A DNA stretch of 50,975 nucleotides from a bacterium (GCA_021780905.1 JAJXXW010000091.1:1-50975), one strand, 5' to 3'; positions 16,581-24,775 are shown, counted from the stretch's first letter. Numbers and translations: made by a program. The notes: generated from the letters alone by a model not told the origin.

Positions 16581-17036
16581 ATGCCGCAATCGCTCGCCAA
16601 GATTCTTGTGCATACGGTTTTTTCCACCAAAGACCGTCGCCCATTTCTCCGCGACAAAATTCTGCGCGAAGAATTGCACCGCTACCTCGGCGGCATCCTA
16701 ACCAATCTCGATTGCCAGCCTCTCATCATCGGCGGGGTGGAAGACCATGTTCACATTCTCTCAACGCTGTCGCGCACCTGTGAGGCGGCGAAAATGGTCA
16801 AGGAAGTCAAACGCGGCTCGTCGCTCTGGCTGAAAACCAAAAGCCCCGACTTGCATGATTTCGCGTGGCAGAATGGCTACGGCATTTTCTCCATCGGATT
16901 TTCGCAGGTTGAGACGGTGCGGAATTACATTGCCGGACAGGAGGAACATCACCGGAAGGTTTCGTTTCAAGATGAGTTCCGGGAATTCCTGAAATGCTAC
17001 AAGGTTGAGTTTGACGAACGGTATGTGTGGGATTGA
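16581..17036 (+). CDS. REP-associated Y1 transposase (IS200-like HUH protein)
   Basis: The protein has 151 residues from ATG 16581, which gives the usual family start MPQSLAKILVHTVFSTKDRR. The HUH motif is EDHVHIL (about residue 56) and the catalytic tyrosine lies in VRNYIAGQEEHHRK. Family members cut and join single-stranded DNA. Those of the REP-associated type act on short palindromes that flank the gene, which is what is seen on both sides here. It is a single-copy-like gene without a TnpB partner. Confidence 0.85.
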   Translation: MPQSLAKILVHTVFSTKDRRPFLRDKILREELHRYLGGILTNLDCQPLIIGGVEDHVHILSTLSRTCEAAKMVKEVKRGSSLWLKTKSPDLHDFAWQNGYGIFSIGFSQVETVRNYIAGQEEHHRKVSFQDEFREFLKCYKVEFDERYVWD

Positions 17037-17136
17037 TGCAACTCTTTCAGAGTTGATGAATTTGTTCGGACGATGACCCAAGGTAGCTCGTTCCTCGCAA
17101 CCTTGGGCTGGATGATTGCAATCCCTTCGGGATTGC
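17037..17136. repeat. REP-like palindromes downstream of the transposase
   Basis: GCAACTCTTTCAGAGTTGAT repeats the arm seen upstream of the transposase. A stem ACCCAAGGT/ACCTTGGGCT and the palindrome AATCCCTTCGGGATT follow. The region from here to 17262 holds no other recognisable gene. Confidence 0.75.
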
Positions 17137-17262
17137 CTTCGGAAACGGAGGCCGCTTTTTGTTTGCGCCAACGGTGGTGGTAGGTTCAACATTCATCATG
17201 CTGACGATTGAATGGGGTGCGAACAACCTCACTGATAGCCAAGCATTAAAACTTTTACACCC

Positions 17263-18828
17263 TTGAAAACCGCGCTTATTTTTCTTTTCAGCTTGGGTGT
17301 TGTCTTCTCGCTTAAGGCGCAGCCGGTGATTACGCAGCAACCGACAAACCAGACGGTGCTTGTGGGCAGCAGTGTCGTTTTTAGCGTCGCAGTTTCCGGC
17401 AGTGGGCCATTTACCTATCAATGGCAATTCAACGGAACGAATTTACCAACCGGCATCATCACTACGCTGGCTGGCAATGGCACGAATGGCTATTCTGGCG
17501 AAAACGGAACGGCAACCAATGCAGAATTGAATCAGCCAGCCGGCGTGGCAATAAACAACAACGGCTACCTGTTTATTGCGGATAATGGCAACAACCGCAT
17601 TCGCAAGGTAGCGACCAACGGCATCATCACCACGGTGGCGGGCAATGGTGTGGGTGGCTATTCTGGCGACAGCGGAGCGGCAACCAATGCGTCGTTGTCA
17701 TTGGTGTCATTGGTTCATCCATTCGGCGCATCCGGCGTGGCAACAGACAACAACGGTAATCTGTTCATTGCCGATTGGCTCAACAACCGCATTCGCAAGG
17801 TAGCGACCAACGGCATCATCACCACGGTGGCAGGCGGTGGCACTTACAATTCTGACAACTTAGCGGCAACCAATGTGTCATTGGCTAATCCATCCGGCGT
17901 GGCTTTAGACAACAACGGCAACCTGTTCATTGCGAATACTGGAGCCGAACGCATTCGCAAGGTGGCGACCAACGGCATCATCACCACGGTGGCGGGACTG
18001 CCCCCAGGCCAGAACTATTCTGGCGACAACGGACCGGCACTCCAAGCGTTCTTGAATAACCCACTCGGCGTGGCGTTAGACAACAACGGCAACCTGTTCA
18101 TTGCGGATCAAATGAACAACCGTATTCGCATGGTGGCGACCAACGGCATTATCACCACGGTGGCGGGTAATGGTGTGGGTGGCTATTCTGGTGACAACGG
18201 AGCGGCAACCAATGCGGCATTGGCTAATCCATCCGGCGTGGCAACAGACAACAACGGCAACCTGTTTATTGCGGATAATGGCAACAACCGCATTCGCAAG
18301 GTAGCGACCAACGGCATCATCACCACGGTGGCAGGCGGTGGAAATAACGGTTTGGGAGACGGAGGCGTGGCGACCAATGCGAAATTGAGGGGTCCATTCG
18401 GCGTGGCAATAGACAACAACGGCAACCTGTTCATTGCGGATCAAGGGAACAACCGAATCCGCAAGGTGTGGAACAACGGATCGCCTTATTCCTCCCTGAC
18501 TTTGAGCAATGTTGCAACTCAAAGCATCGGGAATTATCAAGTCATTGTCATTGGAAATGGCGGCAGCGTTACAAGCAGCGTGGCTAAATTGACCGTTTTT
18601 ATTCCACCGCAATCTTTCACTGGAGTTGTTACTAACAGCAATCAGTTGTGCCTGCAATTTAACGGCACTACCAATTATCCCTACATTCTGCAAGCGGCTA
18701 CCAATCTGACGCCCCCGGTGAACTGGCAACCCGTCCTCACCAATCCCGCCGACAGCAATGGCAATTGGCTGTTTACAGACACCAATTTGAACGGCAGCCA
18801 AAAATTTTACCGTGCTACCACCCCCTAA
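17263..18828 (+). CDS. Secreted NHL-repeat propeller nested inside an Ig-like domain
   Basis: The protein has 521 residues from a TTG start, with a signal peptide (residues 1-20). The first half of an Ig-like domain (VITQQPTNQTVLVGSSVVFS to FTYQWQFNGTNLP, about 22-66) is followed by six NHL repeats of about 57 residues (pattern NGNLFIADNGNNRIRKVATN then GIITTVAGNG). The second half of the same Ig-like domain comes next (SSLTLSNVATQSIGNYQVIV, about 405-445), then a C-terminal beta-sandwich tail. Nucleotide repeats are strongly conserved. It probably acts at the cell surface in binding. No RNA-binding or enzymatic residues are evident. Confidence 0.85.
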   Translation: MKTALIFLFSLGVVFSLKAQPVITQQPTNQTVLVGSSVVFSVAVSGSGPFTYQWQFNGTNLPTGIITTLAGNGTNGYSGENGTATNAELNQPAGVAINNNGYLFIADNGNNRIRKVATNGIITTVAGNGVGGYSGDSGAATNASLSLVSLVHPFGASGVATDNNGNLFIADWLNNRIRKVATNGIITTVAGGGTYNSDNLAATNVSLANPSGVALDNNGNLFIANTGAERIRKVATNGIITTVAGLPPGQNYSGDNGPALQAFLNNPLGVALDNNGNLFIADQMNNRIRMVATNGIITTVAGNGVGGYSGDNGAATNAALANPSGVATDNNGNLFIADNGNNRIRKVATNGIITTVAGGGNNGLGDGGVATNAKLRGPFGVAIDNNGNLFIADQGNNRIRKVWNNGSPYSSLTLSNVATQSIGNYQVIVIGNGGSVTSSVAKLTVFIPPQSFTGVVTNSNQLCLQFNGTTNYPYILQAATNLTPPVNWQPVLTNPADSNGNWLFTDTNLNGSQKFYRATTP

Positions 18829-19419
18829 ATGCTCATTCTTGATTTAGACCTCGATTTCATGGTTCAGCCAATTCGTCGGGCTTCGCCAGATAAGGATGTT
18901 CGCTACGAAGGGTCAGATGTTAAAATTTGGCCCGAAGCTCGTTTCCGAACATTTCTTGAAGACAGGCTTCATCTTTCCCAAGCCAATAAAATTGGCGGCA
19001 GAGCGTGCGAGCATCACAAGGAAGTATTCTTTCATATTCAGGCGCTCATTGGCAATGGTATCCTCGTTCCACCACTTCATCTGGTGCATATTGATGCCCA
19101 CGATGACATCGTCGGTTGTTCTGATGCCGGCCAAATAACCTCAGCCGATTTCCTGCTTCATTTAATTGGCCAAGATTGGCTTAAACATCTCGATTTAGTT
19201 TTACCAAAGGGTGAAGCTCAGGAGCGCGTGTGTTTGATCAAATGGGAACCTCTACGAATTGAATTTGGAAAACATCGTTGCCCAATTGATGTTCCAGATT
19301 TGGAGACATATTGCCTACCAAGGAAACCCGACTTTGTTTTTCTTACCCGGTCGCCAGATTTCACTCCAGAAAGAGCCGATCCGCTTTTCGATTTGGCAAA
19401 GAGCTACCTAGCGGAGTAA
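18829..19419 (+). CDS. UPF0489-family protein (arginase-like fold suspected)
   Basis: The protein has 196 residues and starts directly at the stop of the NHL gene. The N-terminal ILDLDLDFM and the central LVHIDAHDD (about residues 85-93) match UPF0489 proteins, whose D-x-D-x-F and H-I-D-A-H-x-D motifs recall metal ligands of the arginase/deacetylase fold. The C-terminus carries KPDFVFLTRSPDFTP, similar to the family's S-x-S-P-x-F/T-P end. The substrate is unknown. It has a lower G+C content than the housekeeping genes around it, which suggests an acquired cassette. Confidence 0.7.
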   Translation: MLILDLDLDFMVQPIRRASPDKDVRYEGSDVKIWPEARFRTFLEDRLHLSQANKIGGRACEHHKEVFFHIQALIGNGILVPPLHLVHIDAHDDIVGCSDAGQITSADFLLHLIGQDWLKHLDLVLPKGEAQERVCLIKWEPLRIEFGKHRCPIDVPDLETYCLPRKPDFVFLTRSPDFTPERADPLFDLAKSYLAE

Positions 19420-19505
19420 AGGCTGGCGTGGTTCGCGGTTCACCTCATCCGGCCTCCGGCCACCTTCTCCCCAGGGCGGAGAAGGAATTATTTTGTGGGA
19501 CGACA

Positions 19506-19568
19506 ACCCAGCGTAGCCGCTGGCGCGTCAACGCTGGGCTGAATGATTTAATCCCTTTGGGATTTTTC
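19506..19568. repeat. REP-like palindrome unit
   Basis: ACCCAGCGTAGCCGCTGGCG pairs in part with CAACGCTGGGCT. TTTAATCCCTTTGGGATTTT follows. These are the same modules as the palindromes around the transposase at 16581, separated from them by about 2.4 kb. An adjacent CT-rich palindrome (19440-19490) of the widespread CACCTTCTCCCC/GGAGAAGG kind precedes it. The stretch 19420-19790 holds no gene that can be recognised. Confidence 0.65.
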
Positions 19569-19605
19569 TCTGCGGCTTTGCGTCTCGGCGTTCTTTGCGT
19601 CTCGG

Positions 19606-19703
19606 CGTTGAAAATTGAGATTTCATTGCGGTGCGCGGACGGCTATTTTCTCCGCCGGTCTGCCTTTTGAAAACCGAAGATTTTATGGCCGTTGAAGCCG
19701 CCG
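19606..19703. repeat. Dispersed ~100-bp element, copy B
   Basis: This is the partner of the element at 13952-14054, with the same order of conserved blocks (GAGATTTC, GCGCGGACGGC, ATTTTCTCCG, CCGAAGA, GCCGTTGAAGCCGCCG). It is followed by a CGCAAAGGCGCAGAGGCGCA-type repeat common in intergenic DNA of this group. Non-coding. Confidence 0.6.
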
Positions 19704-19790
19704 TCATTCAACGCAAAGGCGCAGAGGCGCAAAGGACAGGCGCAGGCAAATTTACTTTGGTTTTGAACTGAAAGAGAGTATTTTACCGGC

Positions 19791-20003
19791 ATGAAAGCGA
19801 ATCTGCCGATTGAAATTGACCGGGAAATCATGAGCGGTGCGCCAGTGTTCCGGGGCACGCGCGTGCCGGTGCAGTCGCTGTTTGAATATCTCGAAGACAA
19901 TCTGTCGCTGGATGAATTTCTCGATTGTTTTCCCACCGTGCGGCGCGAGGACGCCATCGCGGTGCTGGAACACAGCAAAAGCGAATTGCTCGTTCCGGCG
20001 TGA
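19791..20003 (+). CDS. DUF433 antitoxin (VapB-like)
   Basis: The protein has 70 residues with the DUF433 signature: IEIDREIMSGAPVFRGTRVP, then L-F-E-Y-L-E-D-x-x-S-L-D-E-F-L-x-x-F-P and R-R-E-D-A-I-A-V-L-E. These winged-helix-like proteins are the antitoxins of DUF5615 PIN-like toxins. The stop TGA overlaps the GTG start of the toxin gene by four bases. Confidence 0.9.
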   Translation: MKANLPIEIDREIMSGAPVFRGTRVPVQSLFEYLEDNLSLDEFLDCFPTVRREDAIAVLEHSKSELLVPA

Positions 20004-20314
20004 AAATCCTCTTTGACGAATGCATGCCGCAGCCGTTGCGCCGCCGTCTGGCGGAGTTTGAAATTTCCACGGCGCAGGAAATGGGCTGGGGGCGCGTGAA
20101 GAATGGCGACTTGCTCAAGCTCGCGGAGGACAAGTTCGACGCGTTTTTGACTTCCGATCAGCAACTGAAATATCAGCAAAATCTGAAAGGCCGAAAGCTG
20201 GCGATTCTCGTGCTTTCAACCAACCGCTGGCCGCAGGTGAAAGCCAGGACACAGGAAATCATCGCGGCGGTTCTGGCGTTGAAACCGGGCGATTATGTGG
20301 AGTTGACTCTGTAA
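20000..20314 (+). CDS. DUF5615 PIN-like toxin
   Basis: The protein has 104 residues from a GTG start (KILFDECMPQPLRRRL). A conserved acidic residue in L-F-D-E and the later DAFLTSDQQLKYQQNL match DUF5615, a short PIN-like nuclease fold (D near residue 6, D near residue 48). It is translationally coupled to the DUF433 gene. Its stop is only 8 bp ahead of the thrS-C start, so the toxin and the essential synthetase half are probably on one transcript. Confidence 0.88.
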   Translation: MKILFDECMPQPLRRRLAEFEISTAQEMGWGRVKNGDLLKLAEDKFDAFLTSDQQLKYQQNLKGRKLAILVLSTNRWPQVKARTQEIIAAVLALKPGDYVELTL

Positions 20315-20322
20315 TTTTCAAA

Positions 20323-21411
20323 ATGGAAACAAAAGAATTTGAATTGATTGAGCAAGCCGTCAAGGCCAGCACCGCACCGGCGGAGATCGCGGCGGCGTTC
20401 ACCGAGTTGTCCGCGTTGCGCGCGGATTTGAAGCGGCTGGGCGAGCCGGAGAGTTATTACCTCAAGGCGATGAACTGTCCGCATCATCACCGCATCTTTG
20501 CGGCGGAACCGCACAGTTACCGCGACCTACCGTTGCGCCTCGCGGAATACGGCACTTGCTATCGCTACGAGCAGAGCGGCGAGTTGTTCGGCCTCATGCG
20601 CGTGCGCTCGCTCAACATGAACGACGCCCACATCTATTGCACCGAGGAGCAGTTCGCCGACGAGTTCCGCGCTGTGAACGACATGTATCTGAAGTATTTC
20701 AAAATCTTCGGCCTGGAAAAATATCAGATGCGCTTCAGCACGCACGCGGCGGAGGGGCTCGGCAAGAAATACGTCAACGAACCGGAGTTGTGGAAGAAGA
20801 CCCAGGACATGGTGCGCAAGGTGTTGATCGAATCCGGCATCAACTACGTGGAGGTCGCCAACGAGGCGGCGTTCTACGGGCCGAAGATTGACGTGCAGGT
20901 ATGGAGCGCCATCGGCCGCGAATTCACCATCGCCACGAACCAGGTGGACTTCGCCGTGCCCGCCAAGTTCGGCCTGACCTACCGCGACAAGGACAACTCG
21001 AACAAGACGCCGCTGTGCATCCATCGTGCGCCGCTCGGCACGCACGAACGGTTCATCGGCTTCCTCATCGAGCATTACGCGGGCAACTTCCCGCTCTGGC
21101 TCGCGCCGGATCAGGTGCGCGTCATGACTCTCAACGACGACGAAGCGTTGATCAACTACGCCAAGCCCATCGTGACCGAACTGCGCGCGAACATGGTGCG
21201 CGTGGAATCCGATTTCAGCGCGACGCCGTTCAAAGCGAAAATTGCCGATGCGGAAAAAACCCGTGTTCACACGATGCTGGTCATCGGCGGTCGCGACATG
21301 GAAGCCGGTCAAGTTTCCGTGCGTCTCCACCACGGCGGCCCGCAAGGTGCCAAGCCGAAGGCGGAGGTCGTGGCGGATATTTTAGCGAGCATCAAAGAAC
21401 GGCGGGCTTGA
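20323..21411 (+). CDS. thrS: Threonyl-tRNA synthetase, C-terminal half (split gene)
   Basis: The protein has 362 residues. Residues 1-44 form a helical extension (FELIEQAVKAS, ALRADLKRLG). At YYLKAMNCPHHH the class II core resumes: zinc ligands Cys52, His103 and His234, motif 2 around Arg81 (YGTCYRYEQSGELFGLMRVR), motif 3 around Arg243 (HRAPLGTHERFIGF), then the anticodon-binding domain from about residue 260 (WLAPDQVRVMTL to the end). All residues known to bind threonine, ATP and zinc are kept. It lacks the editing domain and motif 1, which are on thrS-N. No good ribosome binding site is visible; coupling to the DUF5615 gene 8 bp upstream is likely. Confidence 0.9.
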   Translation: METKEFELIEQAVKASTAPAEIAAAFTELSALRADLKRLGEPESYYLKAMNCPHHHRIFAAEPHSYRDLPLRLAEYGTCYRYEQSGELFGLMRVRSLNMNDAHIYCTEEQFADEFRAVNDMYLKYFKIFGLEKYQMRFSTHAAEGLGKKYVNEPELWKKTQDMVRKVLIESGINYVEVANEAAFYGPKIDVQVWSAIGREFTIATNQVDFAVPAKFGLTYRDKDNSNKTPLCIHRAPLGTHERFIGFLIEHYAGNFPLWLAPDQVRVMTLNDDEALINYAKPIVTELRANMVRVESDFSATPFKAKIADAEKTRVHTMLVIGGRDMEAGQVSVRLHHGGPQGAKPKAEVVADILASIKERRA

Positions 21412-21524
21412 GCCCTGCTTTGTGAATTAAAGATTCCGTGCTTTGCAGCTCGCAATCCATTCGGAAGCCCCAGTAGCGGAGTCGGGTTAAGGCGGTCGCG
21501 AGATCTCCGTCCACGCCAGCCGTT

Positions 21525-22541
21525 TTATTTCCCCGCCAGAAATTTTCCGGCCATCATCGCCAGCGCATCAATCCAGGCCGGATGCTCGTTCAGGCACGGA
21601 ATGCGCGTGAACTCCCGGCCGTTGCCAGCCATGAATTGTTCGCAGCCGCGCATCCCGATTTCCTCAATCGTTTCCAGGCAGTCGGCCACGAACGCCGGAC
21701 AGATGACGAGCAGCCGCTTCCGGCCTTCGTTCGGCAGCCGCGCCAGTTCGTAATCGGTGTAAGGCTTCAGCCACGGGTCCTTGCCCAGGCGCGATTGAAA
21801 GGACACCGACCATTTGCCCGCCGGCACGCCGGCTTGCTCGACGAACAACGCCGCCGTCCGGAAACACTGCGCCCGGTAACAGCGTGCGTGCGCCGGGCTG
21901 GGCGTCTCGCAGCAGGTCGGCGTCACGAGACAATGACCGCCGGTCGGGTCTGATTTTTTGATGTGCCGCTCCGGAATGCCGTGAAAGCTGAACAGCAGAT
22001 GGTCATAATCCGTCTTCAGAAAATCCGCGGCGCTCGCCGCCAGCGCCGTGATGTAATCCGGCCGGTCGTAGTAAGGCGGCTCCACGGTGATTTTCATCTG
22101 CGGCGCGAGCCGGGCGGCGACTTCCTGCACGCGCACCACGGCGGTTTCGTAGCTCGACATCGCGTAATGGGGAAACAGCGGGATGAGCAACACCTCCGTC
22201 GCGCCCTGCACCGCCAGATTTTTCACGGCGGAGGCGATGGACGGATTTTGATAACGCATCGCCAGTGCCACCGGCACGCTGACGCGCTGTTGCAACAGCG
22301 CCTGGACGTGTTGGCTCGTGACGACGAGCGGCGAGCCGTCCTTGATCCAGATTTTTTCATACGCCTCGCCGGATTCGCGCGGCCGCTTGATGAGAATCAG
22401 GCCGACGATCAACCGGCGCAGCGGCCACGCCACGTCAATCACGCGGCCGTCCATCAGAAATTCGTTCAGATAGCGGCGCACGTCCGGCACCGCCGGCGAG
22501 TCCGGCGAACCGAGATTGACCAAAAGAACGGCTTTGCTCAT
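21525..22541 (-). CDS. hemH: Ferrochelatase
   Basis: The protein has 338 residues and starts SKAVLLVNLGSPDSPAVPDV. Family marks include FLMDGRVIDV, the catalytic His in LLFSFHGIPERH (about residue 190), a cysteine-rich stretch in CYRAQCFRTA, VSFQSRLGKDPWLKPYT and the catalytic Glu in CPAFVADCLETIEEI. It inserts iron into protoporphyrin (or coproporphyrin, depending on the pathway). It is convergent with thrS-C, with 113 bp between them. Confidence 0.94.
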   Translation of the reverse strand: MSKAVLLVNLGSPDSPAVPDVRRYLNEFLMDGRVIDVAWPLRRLIVGLILIKRPRESGEAYEKIWIKDGSPLVVTSQHVQALLQQRVSVPVALAMRYQNPSIASAVKNLAVQGATEVLLIPLFPHYAMSSYETAVVRVQEVAARLAPQMKITVEPPYYDRPDYITALAASAADFLKTDYDHLLFSFHGIPERHIKKSDPTGGHCLVTPTCCETPSPAHARCYRAQCFRTAALFVEQAGVPAGKWSVSFQSRLGKDPWLKPYTDYELARLPNEGRKRLLVICPAFVADCLETIEEIGMRGCEQFMAGNGREFTRIPCLNEHPAWIDALAMMAGKFLAGK

Positions 22542-22639
22542 AAAAGTGAATCAGGCCACGGCGGGCGCACCGATAAAACGGCTTTCGTCTCCGGCGCGCC
22601 CCTTGCGCAAAACGAATCCGAGTTCCATCCCCGGCCGGA

Positions 22640-23626
22640 TCAAAGTTGAACCGCCCGGCCCGTCTTCACCGATTCCAGCGCGGCGTTCAGCACACGCACG
22701 GCGTGGCAGCCGGACCAAGCATCGGCACGCGGGGTGGCGCGGGTTTTGATCGAATCTATGAAAGCGCGCAGTTCCGCCAGCAACGGTTCTTCCGGCGGCG
22801 TTTCGATCTGCGTGACGACGCCTTCGGTGGCCTTGAAATCCCTGCCGCCGGCGGGCGCATGGCGGTTTGCGTAGGTTTTGATTTTATACTGCGCGACGTT
22901 GTAATCGCAAACGGCACTCAGCCTGTCGCCGCACACGATGACCTCGCGGAATTTGCCGGGAATGAAATACTCCGCTTCCACCGTGGCCCAGGTCTTGCCG
23001 CGCGGGGTGTCGTATTCCAGCGACAACAGCGAAACGTCCTCCACGCCGCGGCCCATGAAATCGTGGTGGATGGCCGTGACGCTCTTCGGCAGCGCGCCGA
23101 GAATGAAATTGAACAGGTCCACGAAATGGATGCCGTCCGCGAACATCACGCCGCTGTCGTTGCGCGGACGCTTGAAGCCGCCGAAGTGGCCGCGCATCAT
23201 GTTCACCGTGCCGAACTCGCCGCGCTGCACGGCGTCGCGCAGCCAGAGCGTCGCCGGATCGAAGCGCAAGATGTGTCCGACTTGGAGAATGCGCTGGTGC
23301 TGCTTGGCGATTTCCGCGAGCGCCGTGGATTCTTCGTTCAGCAGCGTGAGCGGTTTCTCCACGAACACATCCTTGCCGGCTTCAAGAAATTCCCGGCACA
23401 GCGGGAAGTGCGTCGGTGCCGGCGTGACGATGACCACGCCGCTGACCTTGTCGATGAAATCCCGGTAATGGGTCGTGAGCCGTTCGGCGGGGAGGCCCAG
23501 CTTGCGCGCGGGTTCCAGTTGCGGGTCGCCAACTTCGGCGACATAGAGTTCGACCGGCAGGTGGTTAAGATTGCGCAGGTGGTTCGCTCCCCACCGGCCG
23601 AGGCCGAGCAAAAGAATTTTTTCCAT
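22640..23626 (-). CDS. Gfo/Idh/MocA-family oxidoreductase
   Basis: The protein has 328 residues. The N-terminal Rossmann domain has GLGRWGANHLRNL (residues 7-19) and the signature VEKPLTLLNEES, whose E-K-P is diagnostic. The C-terminal alpha/beta domain contains DGIHFVDLFNF with a likely catalytic His/Asp pair. Members oxidise or reduce sugars and inositols with NAD(P); the substrate is unknown. It is 98 bp upstream of hemH, same direction. The next gene upstream (radical SAM) also runs the same way. Confidence 0.88.
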   Translation of the reverse strand: MEKILLLGLGRWGANHLRNLNHLPVELYVAEVGDPQLEPARKLGLPAERLTTHYRDFIDKVSGVVIVTPAPTHFPLCREFLEAGKDVFVEKPLTLLNEESTALAEIAKQHQRILQVGHILRFDPATLWLRDAVQRGEFGTVNMMRGHFGGFKRPRNDSGVMFADGIHFVDLFNFILGALPKSVTAIHHDFMGRGVEDVSLLSLEYDTPRGKTWATVEAEYFIPGKFREVIVCGDRLSAVCDYNVAQYKIKTYANRHAPAGGRDFKATEGVVTQIETPPEEPLLAELRAFIDSIKTRATPRADAWSGCHAVRVLNAALESVKTGRAVQL

Positions 23627-23686
23627 TTGGAGGCAAAATTATTCCCGAATAGAACCCGTGGCGGCAAGCGAAAACCGGCGGCGGCA

Positions 23687-24775
23687 TCAATGGATGTGCC
23701 GCGTCGGAACGTTTTCCGGCCGCAAAACGATCTCGTGGCCTTTCCAGCATTTGACGCCGATGTTTTTCATCAGGCCGAGCTTGTAGCGCCACGACACTCC
23801 GTAAAACGGATTCTGCGTCGGCCAGAAGGAAATGATGTCCACACCAATTTCCTTCGCCATCTCGACCGCGCGGGCGATGTGCCGCGGATGGTCGTTCCAG
23901 TTGAAGAGCAGATATTTCCACTCCAGCAACGGCGCTTGGCGGCCGCGCGCGTCGCGATACGCCGCCATGTCGCGCATCGCGGCGCGGGCCTTTTCAAAAC
24001 TGCCCTGCCGCATGTATTTCTCCAGCATCGGATCGCTGATGCCGTGAACGGAAAACAAAATGTGGCTCAGGCTCAACGCCGCCTCGCGCTTGGCGTCCGT
24101 GTTCAGTAACACGCCGTTCGTCGAGACGACGATGCGGGCGTTCGGATTTTTGGCGCGCAACAGCGGCAGCTCCAGCGTGATGCGCGGCGACAAAAACGGC
24201 TCGCCCAGGTTCAGATAAAAAATCTGCTCCATGCCCAGCCGCGCGGCGAGGTCGGCCATCCGGCCCAGATCGTCGAGCGCCATCGTCTTGGTGGTGCGGA
24301 TGGCGGCGGCGCCTTCGCGGGCGCAGCCGATGCAGTCCACGTTGCAGACCACGGTGTTCTCCAGCAGCATCCCGCGGTGCGGCAGGCGCGGCACGGGCGG
24401 CGGGACGTTTTTTTCGAGCCGGTGGATGGTGCAGCGGACGCAGGTGGGGATGGGGATTTTGCCCTTCGCCAGATCGTCGCGAAATTTTCGGGCGACCGGG
24501 CCGAAATAAATCTCCTCGAACGAATTTTTCCGCAAATCGCCGAGGTGGCCGGTGCCTTCGTAATCCTGGCAGTTGCACGAAACCGTCAGGTCGGAATTGA
24601 CGGTGAGATTGTAGTCGTCCAGGCCGGCGAGCGTGGAGCAATAATAGCCGCGCCCGGAAATCTTCGCGCGCAGTTCAAACCACCAGACCAGCAGCCGGCG
24701 GATGGTGTCGCTCACGCGCCAGTTGAAGCGCGTCTTGGGGTTGCGAATCGCTCGCGTCGCGGACGAGGTTGCCAT
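23687..24775 (-). CDS. Radical SAM protein with a SPASM-like domain placed first
   Basis: The protein has 362 residues. The iron-sulphur motif CNVDCIGC (C-x3-C-x2-C) lies near residue 143, followed by NLGEPFLSPRI and a glycine-rich barrel. Ahead of it (about residues 55-112), L-T-V-S-C-N-C-Q-D-Y, HLGDLRKNSFEEIYFGP and IPTCVRCTIH look like a SPASM-type auxiliary cluster region, which normally sits after the barrel. The end (GVKCWKGHEIVLRPENVPTR) holds another Cys. The function is unknown; it may modify a peptide or an envelope component. Confidence 0.75.
   Translation of the reverse strand: MATSSATRAIRNPKTRFNWRVSDTIRRLLVWWFELRAKISGRGYYCSTLAGLDDYNLTVNSDLTVSCNCQDYEGTGHLGDLRKNSFEEIYFGPVARKFRDDLAKGKIPIPTCVRCTIHRLEKNVPPPVPRLPHRGMLLENTVVCNVDCIGCAREGAAAIRTTKTMALDDLGRMADLAARLGMEQIFYLNLGEPFLSPRITLELPLLRAKNPNARIVVSTNGVLLNTDAKREAALSLSHILFSVHGISDPMLEKYMRQGSFEKARAAMRDMAAYRDARGRQAPLLEWKYLLFNWNDHPRHIARAVEMAKEIGVDIISFWPTQNPFYGVSWRYKLGLMKNIGVKCWKGHEIVLRPENVPTRHIH

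Noticed and set aside
12100..20330. Split intein or group II intron joining the thrS halves
   Set aside because: No intein splicing-domain motifs at either junction, no reverse transcriptase or intron-like domain V structure seen; each half has its own start and stop.
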